Part shown: one piece after another, positions 34,373 through 41,969 of the stretch
Numbering within the stretch: position 1 is the stretch's first letter
How the letters are laid out: each line of letters opens with the position of its first letter
Assembly (NCBI GenBank): GCA_034436355.1
Contig: DAOTVQ010000040.1
Location: forward strand, 124,001 to 188,000
Length of the DNA: 64,000 nucleotides
Source: CP2-2F sp034436355
GTDB lineage: Bacteria; Chloroflexota; Anaerolineae; Aggregatilineales; UBA2796
Reading direction: 5' to 3'
The notes under the pieces: model-generated
Told to the model about the DNA's origin: nothing
What the model saw: only the letters and a program-made list of their open reading frames with translations
Database searches by the model: none
Program-made: the position numbers and the translations under genes

Positions 34373-35668
34373 TTAATCCGCACCCTGCGGCACAGGTTCA
34401 GGGACAGGCGCTGCTTTGGTCTGCCCACTGAGGCGTTGCGGCAGCAGCAGTGCCAAAAAGCCTGCCAAAACCGCCCCAGCTGCCACCACTTGAAAGGTTA
34501 CCTGAATGCCGATCCCATTGAAGCCGATGCTTTGCACACCATCTGCCAAAAAGCCCATCAGGGTGTTACCCACCGCGCCCGCGCCAAAGATCATGCCGAG
34601 CGTTAGCCCCGCCGCAAAGCCTTTCGCATTCGGCAGCAGGCTCTGCGCCATCACCACGATCAACGGGAAACTTGCGCCGAGCAGCGCACCAGAAGCCAAC
34701 GCCAGCAGCGGTGCGGCAATGCCTTCTGCGATGGGCAGTATAAAGAGCAGCGGCGCACCCAGCCACACGCTGATCGCAATCATGCGGCGGCGGTCGTGTT
34801 TATCGGCAAGCGTGCCAAGCAGCACACCGCTAAAGGCAGAGGCGATCCAATACAGGCTGGTCACAAAGCCATAGTCGCTCACCAACCAGCCGCGCCGTTC
34901 AAACAGGATCGGCACAAAGTTCACAATGCCAATGTGCGAAATGCTCCGCAGCAGCAGCACCACCATGAACAAGGCAAAGGTGCCAACCATCAGGCGCGTG
35001 ATCGGTTGACGGGCTTTCGGTGTGGCAATCGCAGCACTCTGCGCGGCACGCACACTGCGCTGGCTTGGTATGTGCCTTGCCATCAGCAACACAGCCGGCA
35101 GCGCGGCAAGGCTGAGTGCCAGCAATCCGATCAGATTGCCCTCGACGGTCGGTTGCAAACGCACCACATCCTCTTGCTTAAAGGTGAGCGCTGCCAGCAA
35201 TATGCCAGCAAAGGCAGGTCCCGTGCCTAAGCCAATCTGCCCAAACAAAAAGAAATAGCTGCTGTTGCGTGCGGCGTTCTCTTTTTCAACGTTAGAGGCG
35301 TACATCGTGCCGACGGGATGAAAAGCACCGCTGCCCAACGCCGCTGAGCAGTAGAAAAGCAATGTGAGCAAACCGTTACCCGAAAGCGCCATGACCAACG
35401 CCGCCGACATATTGAGCGCCGTCCATGCCACGCCGAGCGCTGCCAACCAACGCCCGCCGCTGCGATCCGTCAGCACGCCAAAGAACGGTTGCGAAACCGC
35501 GCCGATCAGCTCCCGCAGGCTGATGGCTAGTCCGATGGCGGCGGCATTCGCGTTTAGGAAGTGTGCGCCTGCAAAGGCGAGCAGCACAGGTCCCATGCTC
35601 ATGAAGATGTCGTTGGTCAGATGACCGATCAGCACTGCCCGAAATAGCACACTGCGAGGAAATCGCAC
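34373..35668 (-). CDS. MFS transporter, fosmidomycin-resistance (Fsr)-like
   Basis: 431 residues with about 12 transmembrane helices. Opening motifs LIGHLTNDIFMSMGPVLLAF and the loop 2-3 motif QPFFGVLTDRSGGRW fit the major facilitator superfamily; YCSAALGSGAFHPVGTMYAS is characteristic of the Fsr-like branch. It likely exports small organic compounds. It stands alone, convergent to the phosphohexomutase. Confidence 0.85.
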   Translation of the reverse strand: MRFPRSVLFRAVLIGHLTNDIFMSMGPVLLAFAGAHFLNANAAAIGLAISLRELIGAVSQPFFGVLTDRSGGRWLAALGVAWTALNMSAALVMALSGNGLLTLLFYCSAALGSGAFHPVGTMYASNVEKENAARNSSYFFLFGQIGLGTGPAFAGILLAALTFKQEDVVRLQPTVEGNLIGLLALSLAALPAVLLMARHIPSQRSVRAAQSAAIATPKARQPITRLMVGTFALFMVVLLLRSISHIGIVNFVPILFERRGWLVSDYGFVTSLYWIASAFSGVLLGTLADKHDRRRMIAISVWLGAPLLFILPIAEGIAAPLLALASGALLGASFPLIVVMAQSLLPNAKGFAAGLTLGMIFGAGAVGNTLMGFLADGVQSIGFNGIGIQVTFQVVAAGAVLAGFLALLLPQRLSGQTKAAPVPEPVPQGAD

Positions 35669-35742
35669 GCTAAATGCTCCTGATTGTGTGGATGGTAGGT
35701 GATGTTTAGAATTTTAGCACAACCTGCTGCCAAAGGGCTGTG

Positions 35743-36519
35743 CTAATCGGCTGACTTCTTGGTGGCAATTGCCAGCAGTGAGGTGCCAATTGGTAGGCGG
35801 CGGCGGGCAGCTACCAAGCGCGCCTCCAAGCCCAGAATAGCGGTCAGTAGGCTGTTGAGGATTGGCACAATCTTCAACTCGTTTGAGGCAAGCGCCGCCG
35901 ACTCGGTATCTTTGCGCGCTGCCAAACGGCGTCCAAGCCCGACCAGCGGAAAGATGCTCGCCATATAGTATGTGATGAAGGTGACTTCAAAGCCTGTTTC
36001 GATCAGCTTTTGGTGTAATTCGCGCTGTTGATAGCGCCGATAATGGTGAGAGGCTTCATCGAAATAGCTCCACAGGCTCATATGTGCGGGAACTGTGATT
36101 AGCAAGGTGCCATTTTCTGCCAGCAGCGCGTGAAGCGCACGCAGCACCGAACGGTCATCAGGTAAATGCTCCAGCACATCGAAGATGCCGATCAGATCGA
36201 AGCGCGTTTTGAAGGGCGGCTGATGAATATCTGCCTGCACCAGAGGGCAGTTTACGCGCTGCCGTGCAAAGCGCAGCCCTTCAAGGAATAGATCAAGCCC
36301 GATCACTTGCCCTTGCGTGCAGACTTGCTCTACATGACGCAGCACGTTGCCTGTCCCACAGCCGACCTCCAAAACGCGGTAGCCTTCTGGTAAGCGGCTG
36401 ATCAGGCGCTGCAATGTGCCACGAATGGCAGCGTTGCGCGCCCGAAACCAAAAGTGCCGATCTTCGACCTGCCACAGCTTGGTAAAAAAGGTGGGATCGT
36501 ATGACGTTTCGGGCATCAT
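35743..36519 (-). CDS. Class I SAM-dependent methyltransferase
   Basis: 258 residues. The methyltransferase_11/23-type fold has motif I VLEVGCGTGNVLRHVE, acidic GLDLFLEGL, motif II FDLIGIFDVLEHLPDD and post-motif ENGTLLITVPAHMSLWSYFD. A hydrophobic stretch after residue 190 (YYMASIFPLVGLG) may touch the membrane. It overlaps the transaminase stop by 4 bases (ATGA), so it is the last gene of the surface-sugar cluster and probably methylates a sugar or lipid-linked glycan. Confidence 0.85.
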   Translation of the reverse strand: MMPETSYDPTFFTKLWQVEDRHFWFRARNAAIRGTLQRLISRLPEGYRVLEVGCGTGNVLRHVEQVCTQGQVIGLDLFLEGLRFARQRVNCPLVQADIHQPPFKTRFDLIGIFDVLEHLPDDRSVLRALHALLAENGTLLITVPAHMSLWSYFDEASHHYRRYQQRELHQKLIETGFEVTFITYYMASIFPLVGLGRRLAARKDTESAALASNELKIVPILNSLLTAILGLEARLVAARRRLPIGTSLLAIATKKSAD

Positions 36520-37661
36520 GCATGGTCAACCTTGAAGGTGAGAATTGCCTCAATCACTTGCCCCTGCAACGCCTCATCCAGATCGTTGAAGAATGGCAAG
36601 CGCACCAACTGGTCACTGATGCGCTCAGTGACAGGACAATCGCCAACACGCCCGCTGAATTTCAAACCCATCTCTGAAAGATGCAGCGGTAAGTAATGAA
36701 AAACAGCAAGGATGCCGCGTGCCTTCAAGTGTGCAATGAACGCCTGCCGTGTCTCCAAAGAAGGCATGAGCAGGTAGAACATATGGTATGCCTGCTCGCA
36801 ATGATCAGGCACATAGGGCATTTGCACGCCATTTTCGGCTGCCCAATCGCCCAAGCGTGCGGCGTAGGTTTCCCAAATGCGGCGGCGAATGCTCTGAATG
36901 CGCTCATGCACCTCAAACTGTGCATACAAAAACGCTGCCAACAAATCCGAAGGCAGGTAGCTAGAGCCAACATCTACCCAAGTGTATTTATCCACCTGCC
37001 CGCGAAAGAAGCGGCTGCGATTGGTACCCTTCTCGCGGATAATTTCAGCACGCTCGGCATACTGCAGATCGTTGATGAGCAGCGCACCACCTTCACCACA
37101 GGTGAAGTTCTTCGTCTCGTGGAAGCTCTGCGTTGCCAGCGCGCCAAGCGTGCCAAGATAGCGCCCGCGATATTTGCCGAATAGACCGTGTGCGTTATCT
37201 TCCACCACAACAAGGTTGTGGCGCGCCGCAATTTCCAAGATGGCATCCATCTCACAGCCAACGCCGGCATAATGCACAGGCACAATGGCGCGTGTGCGCG
37301 GCGTGATCAAGCGCTCAAGCTGATTTTCATCAAGGTTCAGGGTATCAGGGCGCACATCGGCAAAGATTGGGCGCACACCGCGCAGCACGAAGGCATTCAC
37401 CGTCGAGACGAAGGTGAAGGATGGGAAGATGACCTCATCACCCTCGCGCAGATCAAGCAGCAGTGCCGCCATTTCAAGCGCGTGGGTGCAGTTGGTGGTC
37501 AGCAGTGCCTTTGGCACACCAAACGTCTGCTCTAAGAAGGCATGGCATTGCTTGGTGAAACTGCCATCGCCTGAAGCGTGACCGTTGGCAATTGCCTGCA
37601 AGATGTATGCCTGCTCATTGCCGAGCAGGCAGGGTCGGTTAAAAGGGATAGTGATGGTCAT
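36516..37661 (-). CDS. wecE: dTDP-4-amino-4,6-dideoxygalactose transaminase (WecE/RffA-like)
   Basis: 381 residues of the DegT/DnrJ/EryC1 PLP aminotransferases, with close resemblance to E. coli WecE (compared from memory): ITIPFNRPCLLGNE, GDEVIFPSFTFVSTVNAFVL, VPVHYAGVGCEMDAILEIAA, SFHETKNFTCGEGGALLIND (PLP lysine in HETKN) and EKGTNRSRFFRGQVDKYTW. It would aminate dTDP-4-keto-6-deoxyglucose to dTDP-Fuc4N. The acetyltransferase that would follow in that path is encoded 135 bases upstream. It suggests Fuc4NAc in a surface glycan. Confidence 0.9.
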   Translation of the reverse strand: MTITIPFNRPCLLGNEQAYILQAIANGHASGDGSFTKQCHAFLEQTFGVPKALLTTNCTHALEMAALLLDLREGDEVIFPSFTFVSTVNAFVLRGVRPIFADVRPDTLNLDENQLERLITPRTRAIVPVHYAGVGCEMDAILEIAARHNLVVVEDNAHGLFGKYRGRYLGTLGALATQSFHETKNFTCGEGGALLINDLQYAERAEIIREKGTNRSRFFRGQVDKYTWVDVGSSYLPSDLLAAFLYAQFEVHERIQSIRRRIWETYAARLGDWAAENGVQMPYVPDHCEQAYHMFYLLMPSLETRQAFIAHLKARGILAVFHYLPLHLSEMGLKFSGRVGDCPVTERISDQLVRLPFFNDLDEALQGQVIEAILTFKVDHA

Positions 37662-37700
37662 AGCTTAGAACTCATTTCAAAAACGAATAAAGGGTAAGTT

Positions 37701-37759
37701 TGAGAGGGAAGCCCTCTCGAAATCACCGCCTGTGGAGCGCGCAATGTGCGCTCCACAGG
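37701..37759. other. Two strong hairpins in the gap between the acetyltransferase and transaminase genes
   Basis: GAGAGGG/CCCTCTC (37701-37707 and 37711-37717), and a perfect 13-bp stem GCCTGTGGAGCGC (37727-37739) with GCGCTCCACAGGC (37747-37759), loop of 7. They lie in the leader of the minus-strand wecE-like gene. Neither is followed by a T-run on the minus strand; on the plus strand five A follow. They may be an RNA-processing or attenuation element, or a small palindromic repeat. Confidence 0.6.
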
Positions 37760-37796
37760 CAAAAATCTACAATCCTACTCAAATCTGAAATAGCTT

Positions 37797-38531
37797 CTAA
37801 TCAAACCACTTGTGAAAGGTATAATAAAAGTGAGATGGCTCAAAGCCAACGCGCACCCAAACTTTCTGAACGGCAAGGTTGGTGATTTGGGTGGAAACGA
37901 CCATTTCATGCATCCCGTTCGCAAGGCACCACTGCATACCATGTACTATGAATGAATGGTAAATGCCTTTACCCTGTGCTGTAGGCGCAATGCCAAATAA
38001 CACCCCTTCGCCTTGTTCTGCTGTGTTACGGCGTAAGGTTGCAAAACCCACTAATGATTTATCAATCTCAGCTACCAACACCTCATCTGCCACTTCACGA
38101 TCCAAGCACGAGCGCTCTGCCCAAGAGACGTAAGCAGCATCGCACGCTGCCTGATCCAAGCGCGGATCGGCGTGATAGTGACCAAAGTAACCCTGAAAAG
38201 ATTGCGCGGCGATCTCGCGCACTGTGGCTTCCTCACTAGGTTGCACAGGGCGGATTCGCGCGGCATCATGTGATTCTGGGATCGGTGTGCGCGTCAAATC
38301 GCGCCGATAGTAAACCAACGTATCCATCAGGCGAAAGCCGAGTTCCTCAAGCTGCTGCACAAAGCGAATTTCTTGGCTAGGCGTGCGTGCAATCAGCATC
38401 TGAACGGACTGATCGCGGCAGAACTGCATTGTTTCATCGAGCATATCTGGCACAAGGTTGCCAATGCGTGCCACACGAATCCCAAATCGTTCTTCGTCAA
38501 TAGCGGAACGTACCACACTTGCTTTTGCCAT
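37797..38531 (-). CDS. GNAT acetyltransferase, WecD-like
   Basis: 244 residues. The C-terminal half is a GNAT fold (LVAEIDKSLVGFATLRRNTA, VLFGIAPTAQGKGIYHSFIV as the acetyl-CoA loop, VSTQITNLAVQKVWVRVGFE). The N-terminal half (FGIRVARIGNL, FVQQLEELGFRLMDTLVYYR) resembles the first domain of E. coli WecD, which acetylates dTDP-Fuc4N. The position one gene from a WecE-like transaminase supports that job. The start overlaps the glycosyltransferase stop by 1 base (TGATG). Function is inferred. Confidence 0.78.
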   Translation of the reverse strand: MAKASVVRSAIDEERFGIRVARIGNLVPDMLDETMQFCRDQSVQMLIARTPSQEIRFVQQLEELGFRLMDTLVYYRRDLTRTPIPESHDAARIRPVQPSEEATVREIAAQSFQGYFGHYHADPRLDQAACDAAYVSWAERSCLDREVADEVLVAEIDKSLVGFATLRRNTAEQGEGVLFGIAPTAQGKGIYHSFIVHGMQWCLANGMHEMVVSTQITNLAVQKVWVRVGFEPSHFYYTFHKWFD

Positions 38532-39472
38532 CAGTTTTTATCTCCTTCTCGCCCCACAATTTGCCTAATTGTGCTAGCTGGACGCTCCATGCTGCGGAAG
38601 TGCATTCGCGCTAAGTATTCCCCTATAATGCCCAAAGCAAACAATTGCACACCCGAAAAAATAGCAATGATCGAAGCGAGGAACGGAAAGCCCGGCACAC
38701 TGCCGCCCTCAATCAGGTAGCGGGCAATCACAAACAGGAAAATGCCGATGCCAAACAGGGTGAAGGTGAAGCCAAGCAAACTTGCGATCTGCAGCGGCAG
38801 CACACTGAAGCCCGTCACCATATTGAAAGTGTGTGCGATCAGCTTTCGCAAGGTGTAGTTCGATTTTCCATAGCGGCGCGGCGCGTGTGCAACGGTCACG
38901 GCAGCAAAGCGCGTCGTTCCCCACGTCAGCAGCACATCAATCGAGACATAGGGGCTGTTATAGTTGGCAAAAGCCCTGCATACCTCTCGCCGAAAGACGC
39001 GGAAGGCGCTCACCTTGCGCGCACTTTGCACGCCCATCGCGCTTTGCAGGGCAACCTTCGTCACCTGAGAGGCAAGATCGCGCAGCAAGCCGTGCTGTTC
39101 CTGCTGTGGTGTGCCGTAGACCACATCATAGCCCTCGTCCAGTTTTGCCAGAAGTTTTGGAATTTCGGCGGGTGGGTGCTGCAAATCATCATCCATCGTC
39201 ACAATCACGGCGTGCTGCGCCGCACGAATGCCGCACAAGAGCGCGTTATGCTGTCCATAGTTTCGCATCAGGTCAATGCCTGTGATCCACGCATGGCGCC
39301 CTGCAAGGTCTCCCACGACTGCCCAACTGTGGTCGTGGCTGCCGTCGTTCACAAGGATCAGCTCAAACGGCGCGCCATAATCCGCGAATACCTCGCTAAG
39401 GGCTGCCACCAATAAAGGCAAACTCTGCTCACTGTTATAGACGGGTATGACAATCGAAAGTGAGTTTGGCAT
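38531..39472 (-). CDS. Family 2 glycosyltransferase with two C-terminal membrane helices
   Basis: 313 residues: GT-A fold with SIVIPVYNSEQSLPLLVAAL, LVNDGSHDHSW and the metal-binding VTMDDDLQHPP. It ends in two transmembrane helices (LLGFTFTLFGIGIFLFVIAR and IIAIFSGVQLFALGIIGEYL), the layout of polyprenyl-phosphate sugar transferases such as ArnC/GtrB/DPM. It probably loads a sugar onto a lipid carrier at the cytoplasmic face. It lies in the surface-sugar operon, 7 bases after the membrane protein stop. Confidence 0.88.
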   Translation of the reverse strand: MPNSLSIVIPVYNSEQSLPLLVAALSEVFADYGAPFELILVNDGSHDHSWAVVGDLAGRHAWITGIDLMRNYGQHNALLCGIRAAQHAVIVTMDDDLQHPPAEIPKLLAKLDEGYDVVYGTPQQEQHGLLRDLASQVTKVALQSAMGVQSARKVSAFRVFRREVCRAFANYNSPYVSIDVLLTWGTTRFAAVTVAHAPRRYGKSNYTLRKLIAHTFNMVTGFSVLPLQIASLLGFTFTLFGIGIFLFVIARYLIEGGSVPGFPFLASIIAIFSGVQLFALGIIGEYLARMHFRSMERPASTIRQIVGREGDKN

Positions 39473-39479
39473 AACTTAC

Positions 39480-40520
39480 CTATTCTGTGCTAAGGCGCGG
39501 CTGAATCCACAACACTTGCACCGTCTCTCCAAATGAGCGCGTTTCATAGACCAACACGATAGTTTTACCACGCCATGCACTTAGATCAACACGAATTGGC
39601 AGCGATATGCCATTTTCTAGGTTGCCCTCATGCAGCGTGCTGATGGTGCGCCCTTCGCGCACCGCTAGGCGAAAGGTGGCAGTTTGCGCTGATTCGGCAT
39701 AGAGTTCCGCCTCGAAAAAGATGTGTGGCGCAGCGGGCAGCTGTACATACTGCTCAACGACAATAGGTGTGGGTAGGGAGAAGGCATCACCTTCGGAGTT
39801 GCCTCGTCTATGTTTGACAAAGGTCGGCTTCACGCCTGCTACGCCGTTCAGGTGTTGGATGGGTGCCTCAAGCAGTTGTGCAGACGGTTGCAAGCCTGCG
39901 TACCAATCTCTAAAGGCTGTTAGGCGGTGCTTGGCAAGGTATTGCATATCCACTCGCCGCCAGGCAGGGTCATAAAAGCGCAGCAAGCATGGTGCATCGG
40001 GCGCGCTTAGATAATTCAACATGCACAAACGGTCTTGTTCGGTCAGCGTTGCCGGATAATATTCGCTGCCAACACTCCAAGAGAGCGCATTGACAATGAT
40101 GAACACAGGCAGCAGGCTTATAAACACGGCACGGTTAAGTTTTTGGGTGATGTGTTGGCGCGTTTTGGGTGCGTGCCAAACAGCCAAAGCCGATACCATC
40201 AACACCGCCAACCAAAACCAATTGGCAGCCACCGCATAGCGTGCGGCAAGCGGCTGTGAATCAAAAACATAGTACATAATGTCAGCGCGAGCGGCAGCGG
40301 CGATCACGGCGTTGCCCAACGCCATTAAGATAAGCGCACTCGGCAGCGCAAAGAAGGCAAGCGGCACATGCTTTCGCAGCAGAAAGCGTGTGTTAAACAA
40401 TAAGAGACTTAAACCGATGCCAAAGCATAGAATGCTCGGTATGTATAAGCCTTCTAGTTCAAGGACGAACGGCGACCCGAGAAATGCCAGCACATAGAGC
40501 AAATAGATAGGCAGCGGCAC
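39480..40520 (-). CDS. C-terminal part of a frameshifted multi-pass membrane protein
   Basis: About 347 codons. The first part has at least five hydrophobic helices (PLPIYLLYVLAFLGSPFVLE, ILCFGIGLSLLLFNTRFLL, VPLAFFALPSALILMALGNA, WFWLAVLMVSALAVWH, VFISLLPVFIIVNALSW). The last about 150 residues form a soluble beta-rich domain. There is no natural start: GTG at 40520 is inside a reading frame that continues upstream to the A8 run at 40570-40577, where it joins the gene at 40531 after one base is removed. It looks like the second half of a GT-C-like or polysaccharide-associated membrane protein. Confidence 0.65.
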   Translation of the reverse strand: MPLPIYLLYVLAFLGSPFVLELEGLYIPSILCFGIGLSLLLFNTRFLLRKHVPLAFFALPSALILMALGNAVIAAAARADIMYYVFDSQPLAARYAVAANWFWLAVLMVSALAVWHAPKTRQHITQKLNRAVFISLLPVFIIVNALSWSVGSEYYPATLTEQDRLCMLNYLSAPDAPCLLRFYDPAWRRVDMQYLAKHRLTAFRDWYAGLQPSAQLLEAPIQHLNGVAGVKPTFVKHRRGNSEGDAFSLPTPIVVEQYVQLPAAPHIFFEAELYAESAQTATFRLAVREGRTISTLHEGNLENGISLPIRVDLSAWRGKTIVLVYETRSFGETVQVLWIQPRLSTE

Positions 40521-40530
40521 TTCAGGCTTT

Positions 40531-41232
40531 TCAACGCCTGAAAAGCTGACTGTGAAGTCGTAGTTCAGGAAAAAAAATACCGATGAAGATCGCGGCGGCT
40601 GCCAGCCATGCCGCCAAATAGCGCCAATCGCGGTAGCCGCGCAGCCACAGCGCAGGCACCAATGCCATCCACAACGGCAAGCCGCCAGCGTTACTGAAAG
40701 TAGCGCCGATTACACACAATATCACGATCAGCAGTGTTTGGCGGCTCACCTTTAAGGTAACCAGCACCCACAGCGCCGCAAACATGAAGAGCTGCCCATA
40801 ATAAAAGGCGAGATATAGGGCAAAAGTTGGGCGCTGGCGCAGCGCAAAGAGCAGCAGTGCAAAGGGCAACACCAACCACGCCGCCGTTGGCGGATGCACA
40901 CGCTTCCAGGCATTGTGCAGCAGCCCAAAGCTGGCAACCAACAGCGCAAAATTCACCCACATCTCAACGCGCAAATCCCAACCGGTGAGCAGCGTGTTCA
41001 ACGCGACCGTCAGCTTGGTGAATACCAAACGGTGGTTGCTCTCTTGCTGAAAAAAGTAGCTTGGCTGCAAAAGCCCTTCAGCAGTGGCAACTGCCACAGG
41101 CGCCGTCACGCCATATTCATCACCAAACGGCACGTTCACGCCCTGCACCGCAATGAATAACGCCAACAGCAGCATAGGGATCAGTGTGGCAAAGTGTAAA
41201 AGGCTATTTGCTCGGCTTTGGGATGTACCCAA
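40531..41232 (-). CDS. N-terminal part of a frameshifted multi-pass membrane protein
   Basis: 233 codons with a start at 41232, helix 1 LIPMLLLALFIAVQGVNVPF, an acidic GDEYGVTAPV loop and QQESNHRLVFTKL, as seen near the catalytic loops of GT-C-type membrane glycosyltransferases, then several more helices. The last residues (PELRLHSQLFRR) follow the T8 run (A8 on the plus strand at 40570-40577) and look out of frame. One base fewer in the run gives FLNYDFTVSFSGVEKPE and continues into the gene at 39480. The combined protein would have about 590 residues. Its exact family is uncertain. Confidence 0.65.
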   Translation of the reverse strand: MGTSQSRANSLLHFATLIPMLLLALFIAVQGVNVPFGDEYGVTAPVAVATAEGLLQPSYFFQQESNHRLVFTKLTVALNTLLTGWDLRVEMWVNFALLVASFGLLHNAWKRVHPPTAAWLVLPFALLLFALRQRPTFALYLAFYYGQLFMFAALWVLVTLKVSRQTLLIVILCVIGATFSNAGGLPLWMALVPALWLRGYRDWRYLAAWLAAAAIFIGIFFPELRLHSQLFRR

Positions 41233-41386
41233 AATAGCTCTCCTGATTTGTGCCGTGAATCTGTGCAGATGGCGCGTGCGCCGTTACAAGTATATTCCAT
41301 ATCGCGTTAAGCCTGCTGCATGGCAGTAAGACGTTGATATGCGATTGTGATGATTAGCGAGACTCACGGTGATGCCAGCTTGCTTA

Positions 41387-41434
41387 TTGACAAATCTGCA
41401 ACCCTTCAATAGACTTCGCGTATATATGTATAAT
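41387..41434 (+). promoter_or_regulatory. Promoter region of the F420/nitroreductase-type gene
   Basis: Consensus -35 TTGACA (41387-41392) with TAGACT 17 bases on (41410-41415), and a consensus TATAAT at 41429-41434 inside an AT-rich imperfect palindrome (TATATA on both sides). Either -10 could serve the start at 41463. Confidence 0.45.
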
Positions 41435-41462
41435 CGTATATATAGCTGAGAGAAGGTACATG

Positions 41463-41861
41463 ATGCCGCGTTGGCTGAAATTGTTAATCAAACTCCAAAA
41501 TCCGATGATGCGTTGGCTGCTGCGCTCGCGCTGGCACGGCTCAGTGAGCAAGCTCTATGTGCTGCTGAGTGTGACGGGGCGCAAAAGCGGCAAGGTTTAC
41601 CACGTGCCAGTGCAGTACGCGCAGCAGGGCGATACCTTACTGATCCTGACCAGTGCCGAGTATGTGTGGTGGCGTAATTTGCAAGGCGGCGCACCCATTC
41701 AGGTGCATCTGCGCGGCAAACAATATACCGCACAGGCAGAAGCCTCTCGGCAGGCAGATGTGGTTGCCCACGTTGCGCGGCAGGTTTACCCAAAGCTGAC
41801 GGCAGAGCGTGCCGCGCAGTTTGCAACCAATAAGGTAGCCTTGCGTGTTACGCTGAACTAA
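41463..41861 (+). CDS. Nitroreductase/deazaflavin-dependent (DUF385-type) protein
   Basis: About 132 residues of the F420H2-dependent reductase/split beta-barrel group: LYVLLSVTGRKSGKVYHVPV, GDTLLILTSAEYVWWRNLQG and the later VHLRGKQYTAQAE. Members bind F420, FMN or heme. Ribosome site GAGAAGG precedes tandem ATG codons at 41460 and 41463. A single gene with its own promoter region. Confidence 0.82.
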   Translation: MPRWLKLLIKLQNPMMRWLLRSRWHGSVSKLYVLLSVTGRKSGKVYHVPVQYAQQGDTLLILTSAEYVWWRNLQGGAPIQVHLRGKQYTAQAEASRQADVVAHVARQVYPKLTAERAAQFATNKVALRVTLN

Positions 41862-41969
41862 AGCAAAGCGGCAGCACAGCGTATGGTATGCGTTGGCTAG
41901 ACGGTGTTTGGGCATAGGGCGGTTCGGGTCTATACTGAGACTGACTCATACTGTTCGGGGAGATTTCAT

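Noticed and set aside
37701..37759. CRISPR-like or rho-independent terminator structure
   Set aside because: There is a single copy with no spacers, and no T-run on the minus strand that carries the operon.
41429..41443. AT-rich palindrome near 41.43 kb as an origin or operator
   Set aside because: It is short and simple TATA-type sequence coinciding with the likely -10; no DnaA boxes or second copy were seen.
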